From: Irpex lacteus
Lineage: Eukaryota; Basidiomycota; Agaricomycetes; Polyporales; Irpicaceae
Direction: 5' to 3'
NCBI GenBank assembly: GCA_001986395.2
Contig: MQVO02000003.1
Span: forward strand, 868,001 to 932,000
DNA: 64,000 nt
This document shows positions 36,198 to 45,370 of this stretch, piece by piece. The position numbers and the translations under genes were made by a program. Below the pieces are notes generated by a model. That model worked only from the letters and a program-made list of their open reading frames with translations, was not told the DNA's origin and did not search any database. The first letter of the stretch is position 1, and the number at the start of each line of letters is the position of its first letter.

Positions 36198-37522
36198 TGA
36201 CACGTGGCTGAACGGCTGCACGTTCCAGACTCCTGAAATCGGCATTTTCCGCTCGATCCGTCGTCATCGCGGAACCTCGCATACGTCCGTCACGGAACCC
36301 TTCGAACCACGGAACTCTATCGTCACGGAACGTCTGCCTGTACCCTCATCCCTTCCTCGTGACCTCTCGGATCGCTCTACTCGTCGCGGATCTTCAAATT
36401 AACGACGGGACCCTGGCAACCACGGACGACCATGTGCTTCCCCCTCGGACGACCGACACTTCGCACCCGTCCGGACCACGGACGACCCTCTTCGGTGCTA
36501 TCGGGCGAACCAGCATAGCTGCCTGTCAAATCGGTTGCTAGCGCCCCTAGCCTCGTGTTCGCAACTCCCGACGACTGCCCCTTTGGACCATATGACCACC
36601 GCCCCACCTCCTGCCTTGGCGCCCGTTACTCTTGTCCTCCCATTCGCTGTTACCCTCTCCCTCGCCTGATTCTTTATTTTCCCCGCTTCCCATTCGTCCA
36701 TGCCCGTGTTCCGCGCTGCACTATCCTTTCCGTCTCTCCCCGACGTACCTGTTTCATGCTATATTTTATCCTCTGACTCATTTCTTGGCACGGATCGTGT
36801 CATTTCTCTTTACACTCGCTTAGTCACCCACGGACAATATTTCTCTAAGTTTGATTTTGCTTATGGACGCTCTACCGTATATAAAGAGGCCTGTACTCGT
36901 AGGATAGACAAAAGAAATCCACCCGCTACAGTTTACCCCTCAAACTCGCGTCCGGAACTCCTTCACAAAAACTCTAAACTCTCTACCAAAAACTCCTTAT
37001 TACGACTTTGCGACTCTGCGTTCACTGCGACTGCGTTATACTGTGTTTGCGACTGCGACTGCGACTGCGTTACTGCGTTCCCTCTGCGACTTTGCGTGTT
37101 CCGTTCCGTGCGTCCGATCCGTGCGTACGGTCTGCGTTCCGTCCCATCTTCTCCCCCGGATCTCGTAGTTCCGTTGTACCCACGGGCTGTGTTAGAGTCT
37201 TCCGTGGTTTCTTGGTGCTTGTGCGTGGTTGCGACCAGTCTTAGTAGGACGCATACTTCTGTCTACGGACGGAAGGCCCTGCTGTGTGTGTCACGATCGT
37301 TGTTCCGGTTCCGTCTCTAGCAGCCACACTTGACCTAGTGTTGAGTTCGGATTGACTACCTCTGCGTTGCAGCGTTGGTTGTTGGTTAGTCAGTCTTGGG
37401 ACTCAGAGACCCTCGCACCACTACACACTCCCTCGCTCATCGCAGGCCACGTTATCGCTCCGTTCCGGGGTTAGGTGGTCTGTAGGTTCTTGTCTCTTAT
37501 CCGAGCGCGGCTTGGTGTCTCA
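36198..37522. mobile_element. Solo LTR, 1325 bp, inserted in the Ty3 pol
   Basis: Begins TGACACGTGG and ends GGTGTCTCA (TG...CA), flanked by ACGG at 36194-36197 and 37523-37526. Removing it and one ACGG rebuilds the pol codons for CTPEGR-V-PDEQK in frame. No gag or pol lies between the ends, so an LTR retrotransposon inserted and then recombined between its LTRs. The sequence has a TATATAAAG box (36878-36886) and CTGCGACTGCGA-like simple repeats near 37010-37080. The long plus-strand frame inside (36700-37320) has no protein motif and is not called. Confidence 0.88.
36878..36886 (+). promoter_or_regulatory. TATA box of the solo LTR
   Basis: TATATAAAG about 640 bp from the 3' edge of the LTR, a plausible start point of LTR transcription on the plus strand. 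Confidence 0.5.
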
Positions 37523-37526
37523 ACGG

Positions 37527-37938
37527 CCTTCAGGTGTACATTTGTGTCCAAGGATAACAGCTGTTCGCCTGGCTAGTTGTATTTTACCAGGTGCGAAGGT
37601 GCCTCCTGCATGTGCGATTCGATGAAGAATCCGGTAGACATCCTGGGCATGCTCCCAGATGAATTGGCGGATCTTAGGGTTTGCCTGGAGTACTTCTGAG
37701 TTTCCTTCGGAGTCCTCATAGGTGCTAGCGGGTCCACGAATTGCCAGATCGTCAATGAAAATGTCTGCAGTGTGGGGCATCTCATCTTGGAGGATAAATG
37801 ACATGCAGGCTTGGAATTCGGCTGGGGAATTAGTGAATCCGGTAGGCAATGATGTTATTTGAAGAAGGCCCAATGGTGTCTGAAAGGCCGTAAGCTCTCT
37901 GCTTCTAGGATCGACTTTTCGTGCATCAAAACTCCAGT
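37527..37938 (-). pseudogene. Ty3/Gypsy pol, middle part (RT core)
   Basis: Reads SFDARKVDPRSRELTAFQTPLGLLQITSLP, GFTNSPAEFQACM and FIDDLAIRGP (the catalytic YxDD motif, here F-I-D-D), then PKIRQFIWEH and GGTFAPGKIQLARRTAVILGHKCTPEGR. It is open from end to end. It sits between the solo LTR on the left and a rolling-circle-like element on the right, which splits codons of MDFYWSFDARK. Confidence 0.92.
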
Positions 37939-39744
37939 TACGATTCCTGAGTGAAACGAAAGAGAATCGTTTCAATCCAGGATGGTGCATTTACGGCGCT
38001 TGTCCGTGACGAGTTTCGTTGGCAAACTGTGGGAATCTTGCTTGTTACTGTGTTTATGATAGTAACAACTACTTGTATGCGGGCGCTTTGACCATGGAAG
38101 TATATATTCATCTTTTACCACACTATCTTCTTCAATAAATACATGAAATGTATATATCAATAGATAGCTAGAAACTAGAGCTTTCATTCTATGTCACTAT
38201 CATAAAGTTTGGACAAGAACTGAAGGAAATATGAGCTGGATGGCATGAGATGACGACCAGCATATTCACACTCAGATAAACTCCGCAGTTAGGCGCTTTA
38301 GCATGGACACAAGTGAACACGCAAGATTTGAGTTCAAAAGGTCGCAAGTTCGATTCCTCCTTCAGCCTTTTTCAACGTCTTGTGTAATTCAGATCACATG
38401 ATATTCAGAAAGACGGTAGAGCTGCAATAAATGGTCATTTATTATATTCATGGCTCTACAATTGTTCAATATTGTACGTGAAGTTAACATTGAATATAAT
38501 CTTCCTTCTCCCAATAAAGACAAGTTTGATACTTTTTACATTATATATCTTGGCTGGCACATATAATGAAAAGATGGTAATCTATAATAGCTCCTAGTTG
38601 ACATCAAAATCATGCAGATTGAGTTGAAATTGTTTAAATACTAGATAAACTGTATAAAATGATAATTCAATACAGTAACCATTGATGCAGGGCAATCATT
38701 GATGAATTTATAGTTATGAAAAAGGTCTCAGAACATGTTAGCAATTATATTGTGATTTTATATGATTTTTACGGAGTGAAACGGGCCAACTGTGAAATAA
38801 ATGACAAAACGACCAAATATTATTAAATCCTGTGACCTTCACGTGTTCACCTAAGCATGATTACACTTTTGCATAGTTAGGCGCCAGCAGGACAGCGCCT
38901 AACCATGTAAAAGTGTAATCACCATTACATGAGCAAGAAAGTATGTTTCTAGAGGCATATGAGCCAGAAAGCATGTTTTTGAAAGGTATATGCGTGTTTT
39001 ATTGTCCTGAACTATGTTATAAATCCTGTATATGTAAACATAGATCAATATACACATAGTGTCATCATAACATAGCCCAAAATGGTAGTCAATGGTGTTA
39101 CTAGGACTTTGATTTGAGTCAAAGTTCTAAAAGTGGCCGCATCATGAAAATGATAGTTTCTAGCCTATTATAATGTTTAAAAAAGCAATAGTATGAACTA
39201 AGCACATATTTGGGCGCTTATATATGTTTGTTTTTCCTTTTTTAGAAAAATCACATGTTCTAAACATATAATAACATATGAAAATATATAAAAACATATG
39301 AAAACATAAGATCAATATATCATACCATTTTGGCTTACAATTTCAAATTCAAACTGTCATTTTTAATTACTCGAGTGATCCATAATTTGACCACTGGAGA
39401 TACACAAAAAAGATCTTCAATTTCTTTCATTCTTCTTTCAAATTTTTGCAGAGTTAAATCTGATTTGTGCAGTACAGTAACGTTGCAGCTTTGACAGAGA
39501 ACTGGCATAGTGCTTGAATATACATATATACTTTGTCGAGTGAAAATACATCTAATTCAAATCACCTTTTAGTGATTCAGTTTAGATGCTTGCCGCTTGG
39601 AGTTTGAACTATTTCATAATGTTATTGCTTCTACACTCCTTGTAGTATTATATAAGGCATATGTTTGATTGTTTTACTATGGTTTTAAATTTATCAAAAG
39701 TCAGGAATCGCTTCCTGCCACTTGATGGCCTCACTCCCACAAGT
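37939..39744 (+). mobile_element. Family-2 rolling-circle-like element, 1806 bp, in the Ty3 RT
   Basis: Complete element: 5' end TACGATTCCTGAGTG followed by a terminal hairpin (ACGATTC...GAATCGT, 37940-37973); 3' end GGCCTCACTCCCACAAGT preceded about 30 bp inside by the inverted 5' motif TCAGGAATCG. The host pol frame shows it went between T and A of CCAGT^AAAAATC with no duplication. Inside are GTTAGGCGCTTTAGC, a T-arm-like GCAAGTTCGATTCCTCC with a downstream T5 run (about 38346-38376), a 25 bp-arm hairpin at 38860-38919 and a GGGCGCTTA motif near 39211. No coding frame. It shares the termini and the TGAGCTGGATGGC module with family 1; the interior is different. Confidence 0.72.
38860..38919. 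repeat. Long hairpin in the family-2 element
   Basis: Arms 38860-38884 and 38895-38919 (25 bp, 23 matches) close on GTTAGGCGC/GCGCCTAAC with a 10 bp loop. Confidence 0.85.
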
Positions 39745-40597
39745 AAAAATCCATTACGGTGTAGCATTGTCGACCTGCGAATGGTTTCACGAAACTGTCA
39801 AGGTTAGGTGGGAGTCCTGCCTCCTTGATTGTTACTGCGTTGAGTGGTTGTAAATCATGTACTATTCGCAATTTACCACTCTTCTTGAGAACACAGAACC
39901 ATCTTGAACGGTAGGAGGATTGGCTAGGTTCATAGACTCCGGCCGCCATTTTCTCCTTTAACAGTTCGACCACCCGTTCACGTATTCCAGGTGGGATAGG
40001 GATGTTTCCATGGGCCCAAGGGTCATGGGGAATAGTGGGAATAATATAATCGGAGAAGTAATCGCTTCTGAATGACCCACGTTGACTATCTTCAAATACA
40101 AGGGCATTCTGATGAAACTGAATTATGTGTACAAATAGCTTCTTTTCTTCAGGCCACAGAAAATCGTCCTCAAATAATTGTATCTCTTGCAAACGTTCCT
40201 GGGTGAGACGTCCGTTTGGTATAAACTCTGGAGGGTGGGTTGGCAAAGGTGGCAATGATGCTAGCGGATCTTCTGGGAACTTTCTGACAACCTTTGATTC
40301 TTCTGGGATTGATGCAGGTACTGGACGTATTTTCTTATCCACACGTTTGTATGCTCCATATGTCTTACCCCCACCGAAAAAAATGATGTCCTCATCATGG
40401 AAGTCATCGAGCCGGTGGATAAGAACAGGGAGGGGTCGGGGGCAAAATAGCGGGGACGCAATACGGGCGGGTGAGCGGGTACTAGCGAGGTTTGCTTTGT
40501 TAGGCATAGTAGCTGCAGGTGCGTGCGGTAAATCGGGTTGCTGTATAGTTGTACTGTTCATGGTTGGGGGTGAGGATTGTAGAAGGATACCAGCCAT
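39745..40597 (-). pseudogene. Ty3/Gypsy pol, 5' part (linker and RT N-terminus)
   Basis: Begins near MAGILLQSS at 40597 or a later Met, with a Pro-rich leader, then KTYGAYKRVDKKIRPVPASIPEE, GRLTQERLQEIQLFEDDFLWPEEKKLF, RGSFRSDYFSDYIIPTIPHDPW, GVYEPSQSSYRSRWFCVLKKSGKLRIVHDLQPLN and FAGRQCYTVMDF. This order is typical of a Gypsy clade widespread in Agaricomycetes. No aspartic protease is visible in this frame. Translation is cut at MDFY by the element at 37939-39744. Confidence 0.92.
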
Positions 40598-41217
40598 TAA
40601 GTACAGGATACGCAGCTCAGCGCATCATGAACTTTTATGAAAAATAAACAAGTGGGGAAGTAAGGATAAAATTATAAGGCTAGGAAGGTGTGTTGCAGGC
40701 GAAGAGGGTTTAAGAATTGTACTGTAGGGCATATAGCATACCGGAAACATAAGTCATAAGGCATATGAGCAAAGGTTAAATAAAACTGCGCAGATGTGCA
40801 GGACTGTTACCGGCCACTAAGTCACTAAGTTGAAAGCGACATATACAGCCAGTACTAACCATAGTCAGGGATCCGATGGTAGTTAGCACGGGATTGACAT
40901 CTGTGGTCACAGTCACACATGGTATATGGGAACACAGATATTTGTTTTTTATGCGCAGAGAAAAAACCTTTACACAGATACAGACAGCTAAGTATGTGTA
41001 CGAGGAAAAGAGCTAGACTACGGGGGATGTCCATAACAAGTCTAGTACTGCGCAAATCTATATAGTCGAGATAAGCATGAAGGAGTAGCAAAGGGTGGCA
41101 TAGTAGTGGTACATGATAAGAGAAAGAGCGACAACGACGTGTATGATGTGTGAAAGGAGGCGAGAGGGAGAGGAAAGGGAAAGAGGAGGAGAGGGGAAGG
41201 TATAGGCAATAGCGCAT
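40598..41217. other. Non-coding gap between pol and upstream ORFs
   Basis: No coding signature. It could be the pol leader of the Ty3 element or the 3' UTR of the gene at 41218. The low-complexity GA-rich run near 41140-41200 is the only notable feature. Confidence 0.4.
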
Positions 41218-42333
41218 CTAGAAGTCTGGGTGGATGGGAATGTGGTACGGGGAACCGTAGAATCCTGCGAGACGTTGGCGAACGACCATTTCGGAGTCGG
41301 GTCCATGAATGCGGTAGTCAAGGACCTCAGAGGCGAGTTCGCAGAGGGAAGTGGTCGTCTCGTCCGTAGGGTCAGAGTCGTGGAGCTCAAAGAAATGCAT
41401 GATTTGTTCGAGGCGGAACCTTTCAACAGCGAAGAGGAAGGGGTTGCCGTCCCATTCCGAGCCAACCTCGAAGACCTCGGGGTTCTCCTCAAGGTAATCC
41501 GTTGAGTAGCGAAGGTCATCGATGATGTTGCGAACGAAAGCGTTGAGGCCGTGGTTGATGGCCACGATGGCGACGTGCTCAAGCGTGATGATATGGGCAC
41601 GGCGAGTAAGGATGTGAGAGTGGTGGGGAGGGTATATGGGAGCGAATGGAAGAGGCGGGCCTGCAGGACGACGTCGGTAAGGGGGGACGAAGTCACGCTC
41701 GCTCACGGCCAGGGAGTCTACCTCCGTGACGGCGTTGTTGATTGCGGAAGGCCGGTAGTTGAAGGAGGAACGAGGCAGCAGCACAGAGACAGGCCCCCAA
41801 CGTCCAGCGAGATGATAGGCTCTCTGCCGGGCTGTCGGTGGGTGGTCTGCACCAGCGGGGCCGTGAGTTACAGTGGATAGGGATGAACAATAGGAACAGA
41901 GGGGAGAGCGATGGGCACCGTTGAAGTAGTGTCGGCTGGAGGTGGAGGTGGCGGGATAGATGGCGGCGCAAGTGAAGCAGGTGGTTGTGTCGAAGGACAG
42001 CGAGGACATATCTGTGTCACGTCCCATTAAGTCAGCCATCTCCTCGTCTACCAAGGACGACCAGTCGGAAGACAAACCGAAGATTTCATGTTTCAGTTGG
42101 TGCACCGACTCCGAGTACGATAGAGCCGTGGATGCAGGGCGGGGTGGTATGCTGGGGGCTTCAGGCTGGGAGCTCCTTAGCTGAGCGAGGGCTTCGGCCA
42201 GCTCCACACGAAGCGTGGCCATGCTGAGGTCAGTGCGAGAGCCGGAGGAAAGGGGATCCTTAGGTGTAGCTGGTCGTGCCATTTCGACGTCGCTGTCGCC
42301 TGAGTCATCAGTGAGGGTGTGTAGGCTGGGCAC
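41218..42333 (-). CDS. Hypothetical protein with Cys-pair motif, 371 aa
   Basis: Open frame starting MPSLHTLTDDSGDSDVEM, with an acidic Ser/Pro-rich N-terminus, a heptad-like stretch ATLRVELAEALAQLRSS, a possible zinc-binding CX2C...CX2C (CFTC at about residue 118 and CSYC about 32 residues later) and a C-terminal half with HIITLEHVAIVAINHGLNAFVRNIIDDL and FLFAVERFRLEQIMHFFEL. It overlaps the end of the ORF at 42177 by 157 bp in another frame, so the two may be joined by splicing or frameshifting. Position upstream of the Ty3 pol on the same strand suggests a gag-like or accessory ORF. No family recognised with confidence. Confidence 0.55.
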   Translation of the reverse strand: MPSLHTLTDDSGDSDVEMARPATPKDPLSSGSRTDLSMATLRVELAEALAQLRSSQPEAPSIPPRPASTALSYSESVHQLKHEIFGLSSDWSSLVDEEMADLMGRDTDMSSLSFDTTTCFTCAAIYPATSTSSRHYFNGAHRSPLCSYCSSLSTVTHGPAGADHPPTARQRAYHLAGRWGPVSVLLPRSSFNYRPSAINNAVTEVDSLAVSERDFVPPYRRRPAGPPLPFAPIYPPHHSHILTRRAHIITLEHVAIVAINHGLNAFVRNIIDDLRYSTDYLEENPEVFEVGSEWDGNPFLFAVERFRLEQIMHFFELHDSDPTDETTTSLCELASEVLDYRIHGPDSEMVVRQRLAGFYGSPYHIPIHPDF

Positions 42334-43979
42334 AGGTGAGTAGGCAGGTGGGGAAAGGGAGTGAGGGCGTTGGTGCTGGCTCGAATGAAGAGGTGTTTGC
42401 GCTTGGTGGGTCGACCTCGAGAAGGGGTAGGCGACGCTCCGGGCAGGTCTTCGTCCAAGGCGAACACCAGCTCGCTCTCGTACTCGAACCGTCTTGAACG
42501 GACAGCAGTCTGTGAGCTGATGCCCGGGGACGGTGAGGGAAGAGTGGGGGCCTTGACTTGTCCTGCCAAAGCCGCACGAGCACGGGCTGCAGCGACGTAG
42601 TGTGGGTATGGGGTCGCACGACGATGGGGAGGGGATGCCTTTGCCTTCCCTGTCGTTGTCAGTTGCCCGGTGGTGGGTCTACTCAATGCGTCTGCGACTT
42701 TGTTTGTCGATGGTGGAGGTGCTGTTGCTACCGCGTTCGGTGTGGTCTCGTTGCCTTCGTTGCCAGCAGACGGTGCAGAGGGACGTGGTGGTGGAGTATT
42801 GAAACGAACAGCCGAGAGGGGCGGAGACGGGTAAGTACCATGAGATGGAAGGAGGGGAGGAGGAACGTCGTCGTCAGTGGTGGAGGAATCGTCGAACCCG
42901 TCGTTGCTGGGATAGTTGTCGAACCCGTCGGTGGAAGGTGAGGATGTAGCGTCGCGACCGATAGGTGATGGGGGGTACTGGAGTTCCTCCCGTCCAAGGG
43001 TGATGGGTCCTTGAGTTGGGTCGACAGCGCACACGGGGGCTGGGAACTTATTGAGCTTGCGAGGATTGATGCAGGCAGTCTCCTCGACAAGCGGCGCAGC
43101 CGTTGTCGAGGAGGCTGGGTCCTCCTGAGTCGAGAGAGAGGCGAAGGGAAGGGGACAAGAGGTGGGAGAGAAAACCGGGGTGTTATAAGTTAAAGCAGCG
43201 GGTGGATGGTTCGCGTTCTGCACGCTAGGCAGAGCACGCGAGAGCAACGTGGCAATGGGCGCATCAGCATCGGGCCCGCTGGTCACCGAGCGCCTTAGAT
43301 CTGCGATCGTCAGTAAGAGACGATCCAAATCTAAGATTAGGCTGTTCGTACCTGGCGTCTCAATGTCCATGCTGACACTGCGGTTGTCGTCGCCGTTTCC
43401 CACCGCTCCCTTCTTCATCGTCTCCGCCTGCAAGTCTTGGGCACGCTTCACTAACTCCTCCGTATCTGAGTCCTCCTGGTCTGTGGAGAAGTCATGCTGA
43501 ATGACTTTGACCCCTTCCTTCTCAACCACCGACCACGTTCCTAGCCGACAGACTCCCTCATACATTGGGCGAAGCGTATCGACATCGACCAACTGGCCCG
43601 GTTCGCAGACGGTGCGGGCCTTGATAATGACGTGGACGAGGGTGTGGACGGGGGTCTCGGACCAGGGTTCATCGATGGTGAGCGTAGCTTCTTTAAGGAG
43701 TAAGTTATGTACGTTCTGACCATTGAATTCTTCAGTACCCAGTTGTTCATAGTTCCTACAGGATATCAAGATTGGCGGCGCGCGGGTGAACTGGCGAGAC
43801 GTTCCCCTCGATGCAGCAATACTTTCCTCAATGTGTTCGTTGCCGAAGACGGGCTCCGTAGGGACGAAACCTCGGTCGACAGAACACCACTTGCCATGGC
43901 TTTCGAAGAAGTCGGGGTCGGCGGCGGCGGTGAGGCGACGAAAGGTGAGCAGAGGGGGGCGATCCGTTATTGCAGACAT
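42177..43979 (-). CDS. Hypothetical Pro/Ser-rich protein, about 600 aa (possible gag-like ORF)
   Basis: I use the Met at 43979 (MSAITDRPPLLTFRRL) because a TATAAAAG box lies about 70 bp upstream at 44050-44057; the open frame extends 40 codons further. The N-terminal 200 residues look folded (DFFESHGKWCSVDRGFVPTEPVFGNE, APPILISCRNYEQL, TPVHTLVHVIIKARTV, MYEGVCRLGTWSVV). The remaining 400 are Pro/Ser/Thr-rich with a basic KRKH patch near the end. The last 50 codons overlap the next ORF and look less protein-like than the alternative frame, so the real protein may change frame there. Function unknown. Confidence 0.5.
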   Translation of the reverse strand: MSAITDRPPLLTFRRLTAAADPDFFESHGKWCSVDRGFVPTEPVFGNEHIEESIAASRGTSRQFTRAPPILISCRNYEQLGTEEFNGQNVHNLLLKEATLTIDEPWSETPVHTLVHVIIKARTVCEPGQLVDVDTLRPMYEGVCRLGTWSVVEKEGVKVIQHDFSTDQEDSDTEELVKRAQDLQAETMKKGAVGNGDDNRSVSMDIETPGTNSLILDLDRLLLTIADLRRSVTSGPDADAPIATLLSRALPSVQNANHPPAALTYNTPVFSPTSCPLPFASLSTQEDPASSTTAAPLVEETACINPRKLNKFPAPVCAVDPTQGPITLGREELQYPPSPIGRDATSSPSTDGFDNYPSNDGFDDSSTTDDDVPPPLLPSHGTYPSPPLSAVRFNTPPPRPSAPSAGNEGNETTPNAVATAPPPSTNKVADALSRPTTGQLTTTGKAKASPPHRRATPYPHYVAAARARAALAGQVKAPTLPSPSPGISSQTAVRSRRFEYESELVFALDEDLPGASPTPSRGRPTKRKHLFIRASTNALTPFPHLPTHLCPAYTPSLMTQATATSKWHDQLHLRIPFPPALALTSAWPRFVWSWPKPSLS

Positions 43980-44049
43980 GGCAGAGGAGATGGGCTGCGT
44001 TTTCGGGCGACAGCTCGTTGCTGAAGTGGCAAGGTGCGTCGTGGCCATT

Positions 44050-44057
44050 CTTTTATA
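44050..44057 (-). promoter_or_regulatory. TATA box upstream of the 42177-43979 ORF
   Basis: TATAAAAG on the minus strand, about 70 bp before the chosen start at 43979. It helps decide the start, because an upstream Met at 44099 would lie before it. Confidence 0.5.
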
Positions 44058-44139
44058 CCCTCCTCCCTTTGCTCTCTCTTTCGGCCAATGGCCTATCACA
44101 CGACTTCTGCGTTACCCCCCCTTCCACCTTGTTCCCCAT

Positions 44140-44640
44140 TTTCCGGGATACAGGCAGGGATGTTGCTTTCCTTCAGAGCTGGGTGATGCTCTGCCGGTTC
44201 GGCACGTCGGTGAGTTTTATTATGACTGCCTCTTTTGGTAATACACAGCCTGCCGGTACTCCTTGTGCCGTGCTGGGATGTTACTGACATATTCTCTTGT
44301 GTAGGCTTGGAAGCACGGTCTAGATGTCGGAGGAACATGCTGCCGATGTGGCTGCAAAGCTCGGGCATCGAAACATGTGGTGGGGCAGGCGTCGGGGCTT
44401 TTGTCATCATGGGGCCTCGTGTTGCATTGTCGGGACTTCGGCGTGTCACCGAGGGCAATGCACCGCCCTCTTTGTGGTTTCCTATTCGGCCGTCTGGTGA
44501 GTTTCCTATTTTGCTCATTATGCACACTGATTCTAATCTTATTGCTATTTCTAGTTAGGTACGAGTTGCAATGCAGGTACGAGTCTGGGCCGGCTGGTCC
44601 ATTAGTAGGCAAGGTGCGTTTTAGCTTGCCATTCTAATTA
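44140..44640 (+). other. Possible spliced plus-strand coding segment
   Basis: Two canonical-looking introns, GTGAGT (44212) to TGTGTAG (about 44307) and GTGAGT (about 44497) to TTTCTAG (about 44555), bound protein-like stretches. The reading frames across them are ambiguous and no family is recognised. It may be an orphan gene antisense to the 5' flank of the Ty3 ORFs, or chance. Confidence 0.2.
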
Positions 44641-44803
44641 CTATTCTAAGGTACAGAGGTAACAGGGGGTCGAGAGCAGGCTGGAACGTTCGAGATAGAG
44701 GGGCTGGATCGCGTGTTATTATAGGGTTATTGTTCGGTTTTCGCTAGGAGGTGAGTCTACGCCGTGAGCATACCGTTTTAGGAAGTTGTTAAGAGCTTCC
44801 CTT

Positions 44804-45370
44804 TTAGGCATTACGGCGCATCCGGCCCATGCATTCTGCTGGGACGTGAGCGCAGTCTCTACACGCTTCGCCCTCTCTCGAACCTCTCTGTGACACTGGT
44901 CGCTCTTCAGGCTGAGCTAGCGACGGTACGTCTTCTCGGTCGATAACCATAGTCTGTTCTATTAATATTGGGCTTGCGTAGTCTCGATGGTGTGGGTAGT
45001 AAGTGCTGGCTTTGCCGTCGTCGCCAGGAACCAGTTCCATAGCACGCGTCTGCGACTCGGTGAGTTCGTTTAGCAGTCGCCGTTCATAAGTATTTTGGCT
45101 GATTTCCATAGACACAGGGTGGTGCTCGGAGGGGTATAGCGACGAATCTGCTTCATGCGTAGGTGCGAGAACTTCGTGTGTCTCGTCACGCATGTCACGG
45201 AGCAGCTCGAGTAGCTCTTGAGGTAAGTACTCTTCATTGCGTGATGGCTCTACTCGGACTGACACTGCTTGGGTTACCAGTGTATCGTCTACGTATTCAT
45301 GAAATCTAACTTGTGACATCTCCGCAAGAGCTGTTGCTGCTGTTATTTCGGCTGTCGTGATTGGCTGGGA
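44804..45370 (-). pseudogene. Hypothetical ORF truncated by a rolling-circle-like element
   Basis: About 185 codons, open up to the edge of the repeat at 45371: TAATALAEMSQVRFHEYVDDTLVTQAVSVRVEP, LPQELLELLRDMRDETHEV, ERRLLNELTESQTRAMELV, then a Cys-containing tail CRDCAHVPAECMGRMRRN. The apparent start lies inside the mobile element, so the true N-terminus is lost or displaced beyond 47166. No family recognised. Confidence 0.4.

Noticed and set aside
36700..37320. 206-codon plus-strand frame
   Set aside because: It lies inside the solo LTR, has biased low-complexity composition from CTGCGA-type repeats and no protein motif.
37936..39747. A 3 bp AGT target duplication for the family-2 element
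   Set aside because: It requires the element to end in CCCACA, and that boundary fails in copy III, where no such duplication exists; a zero-duplication boundary fits both insertions.
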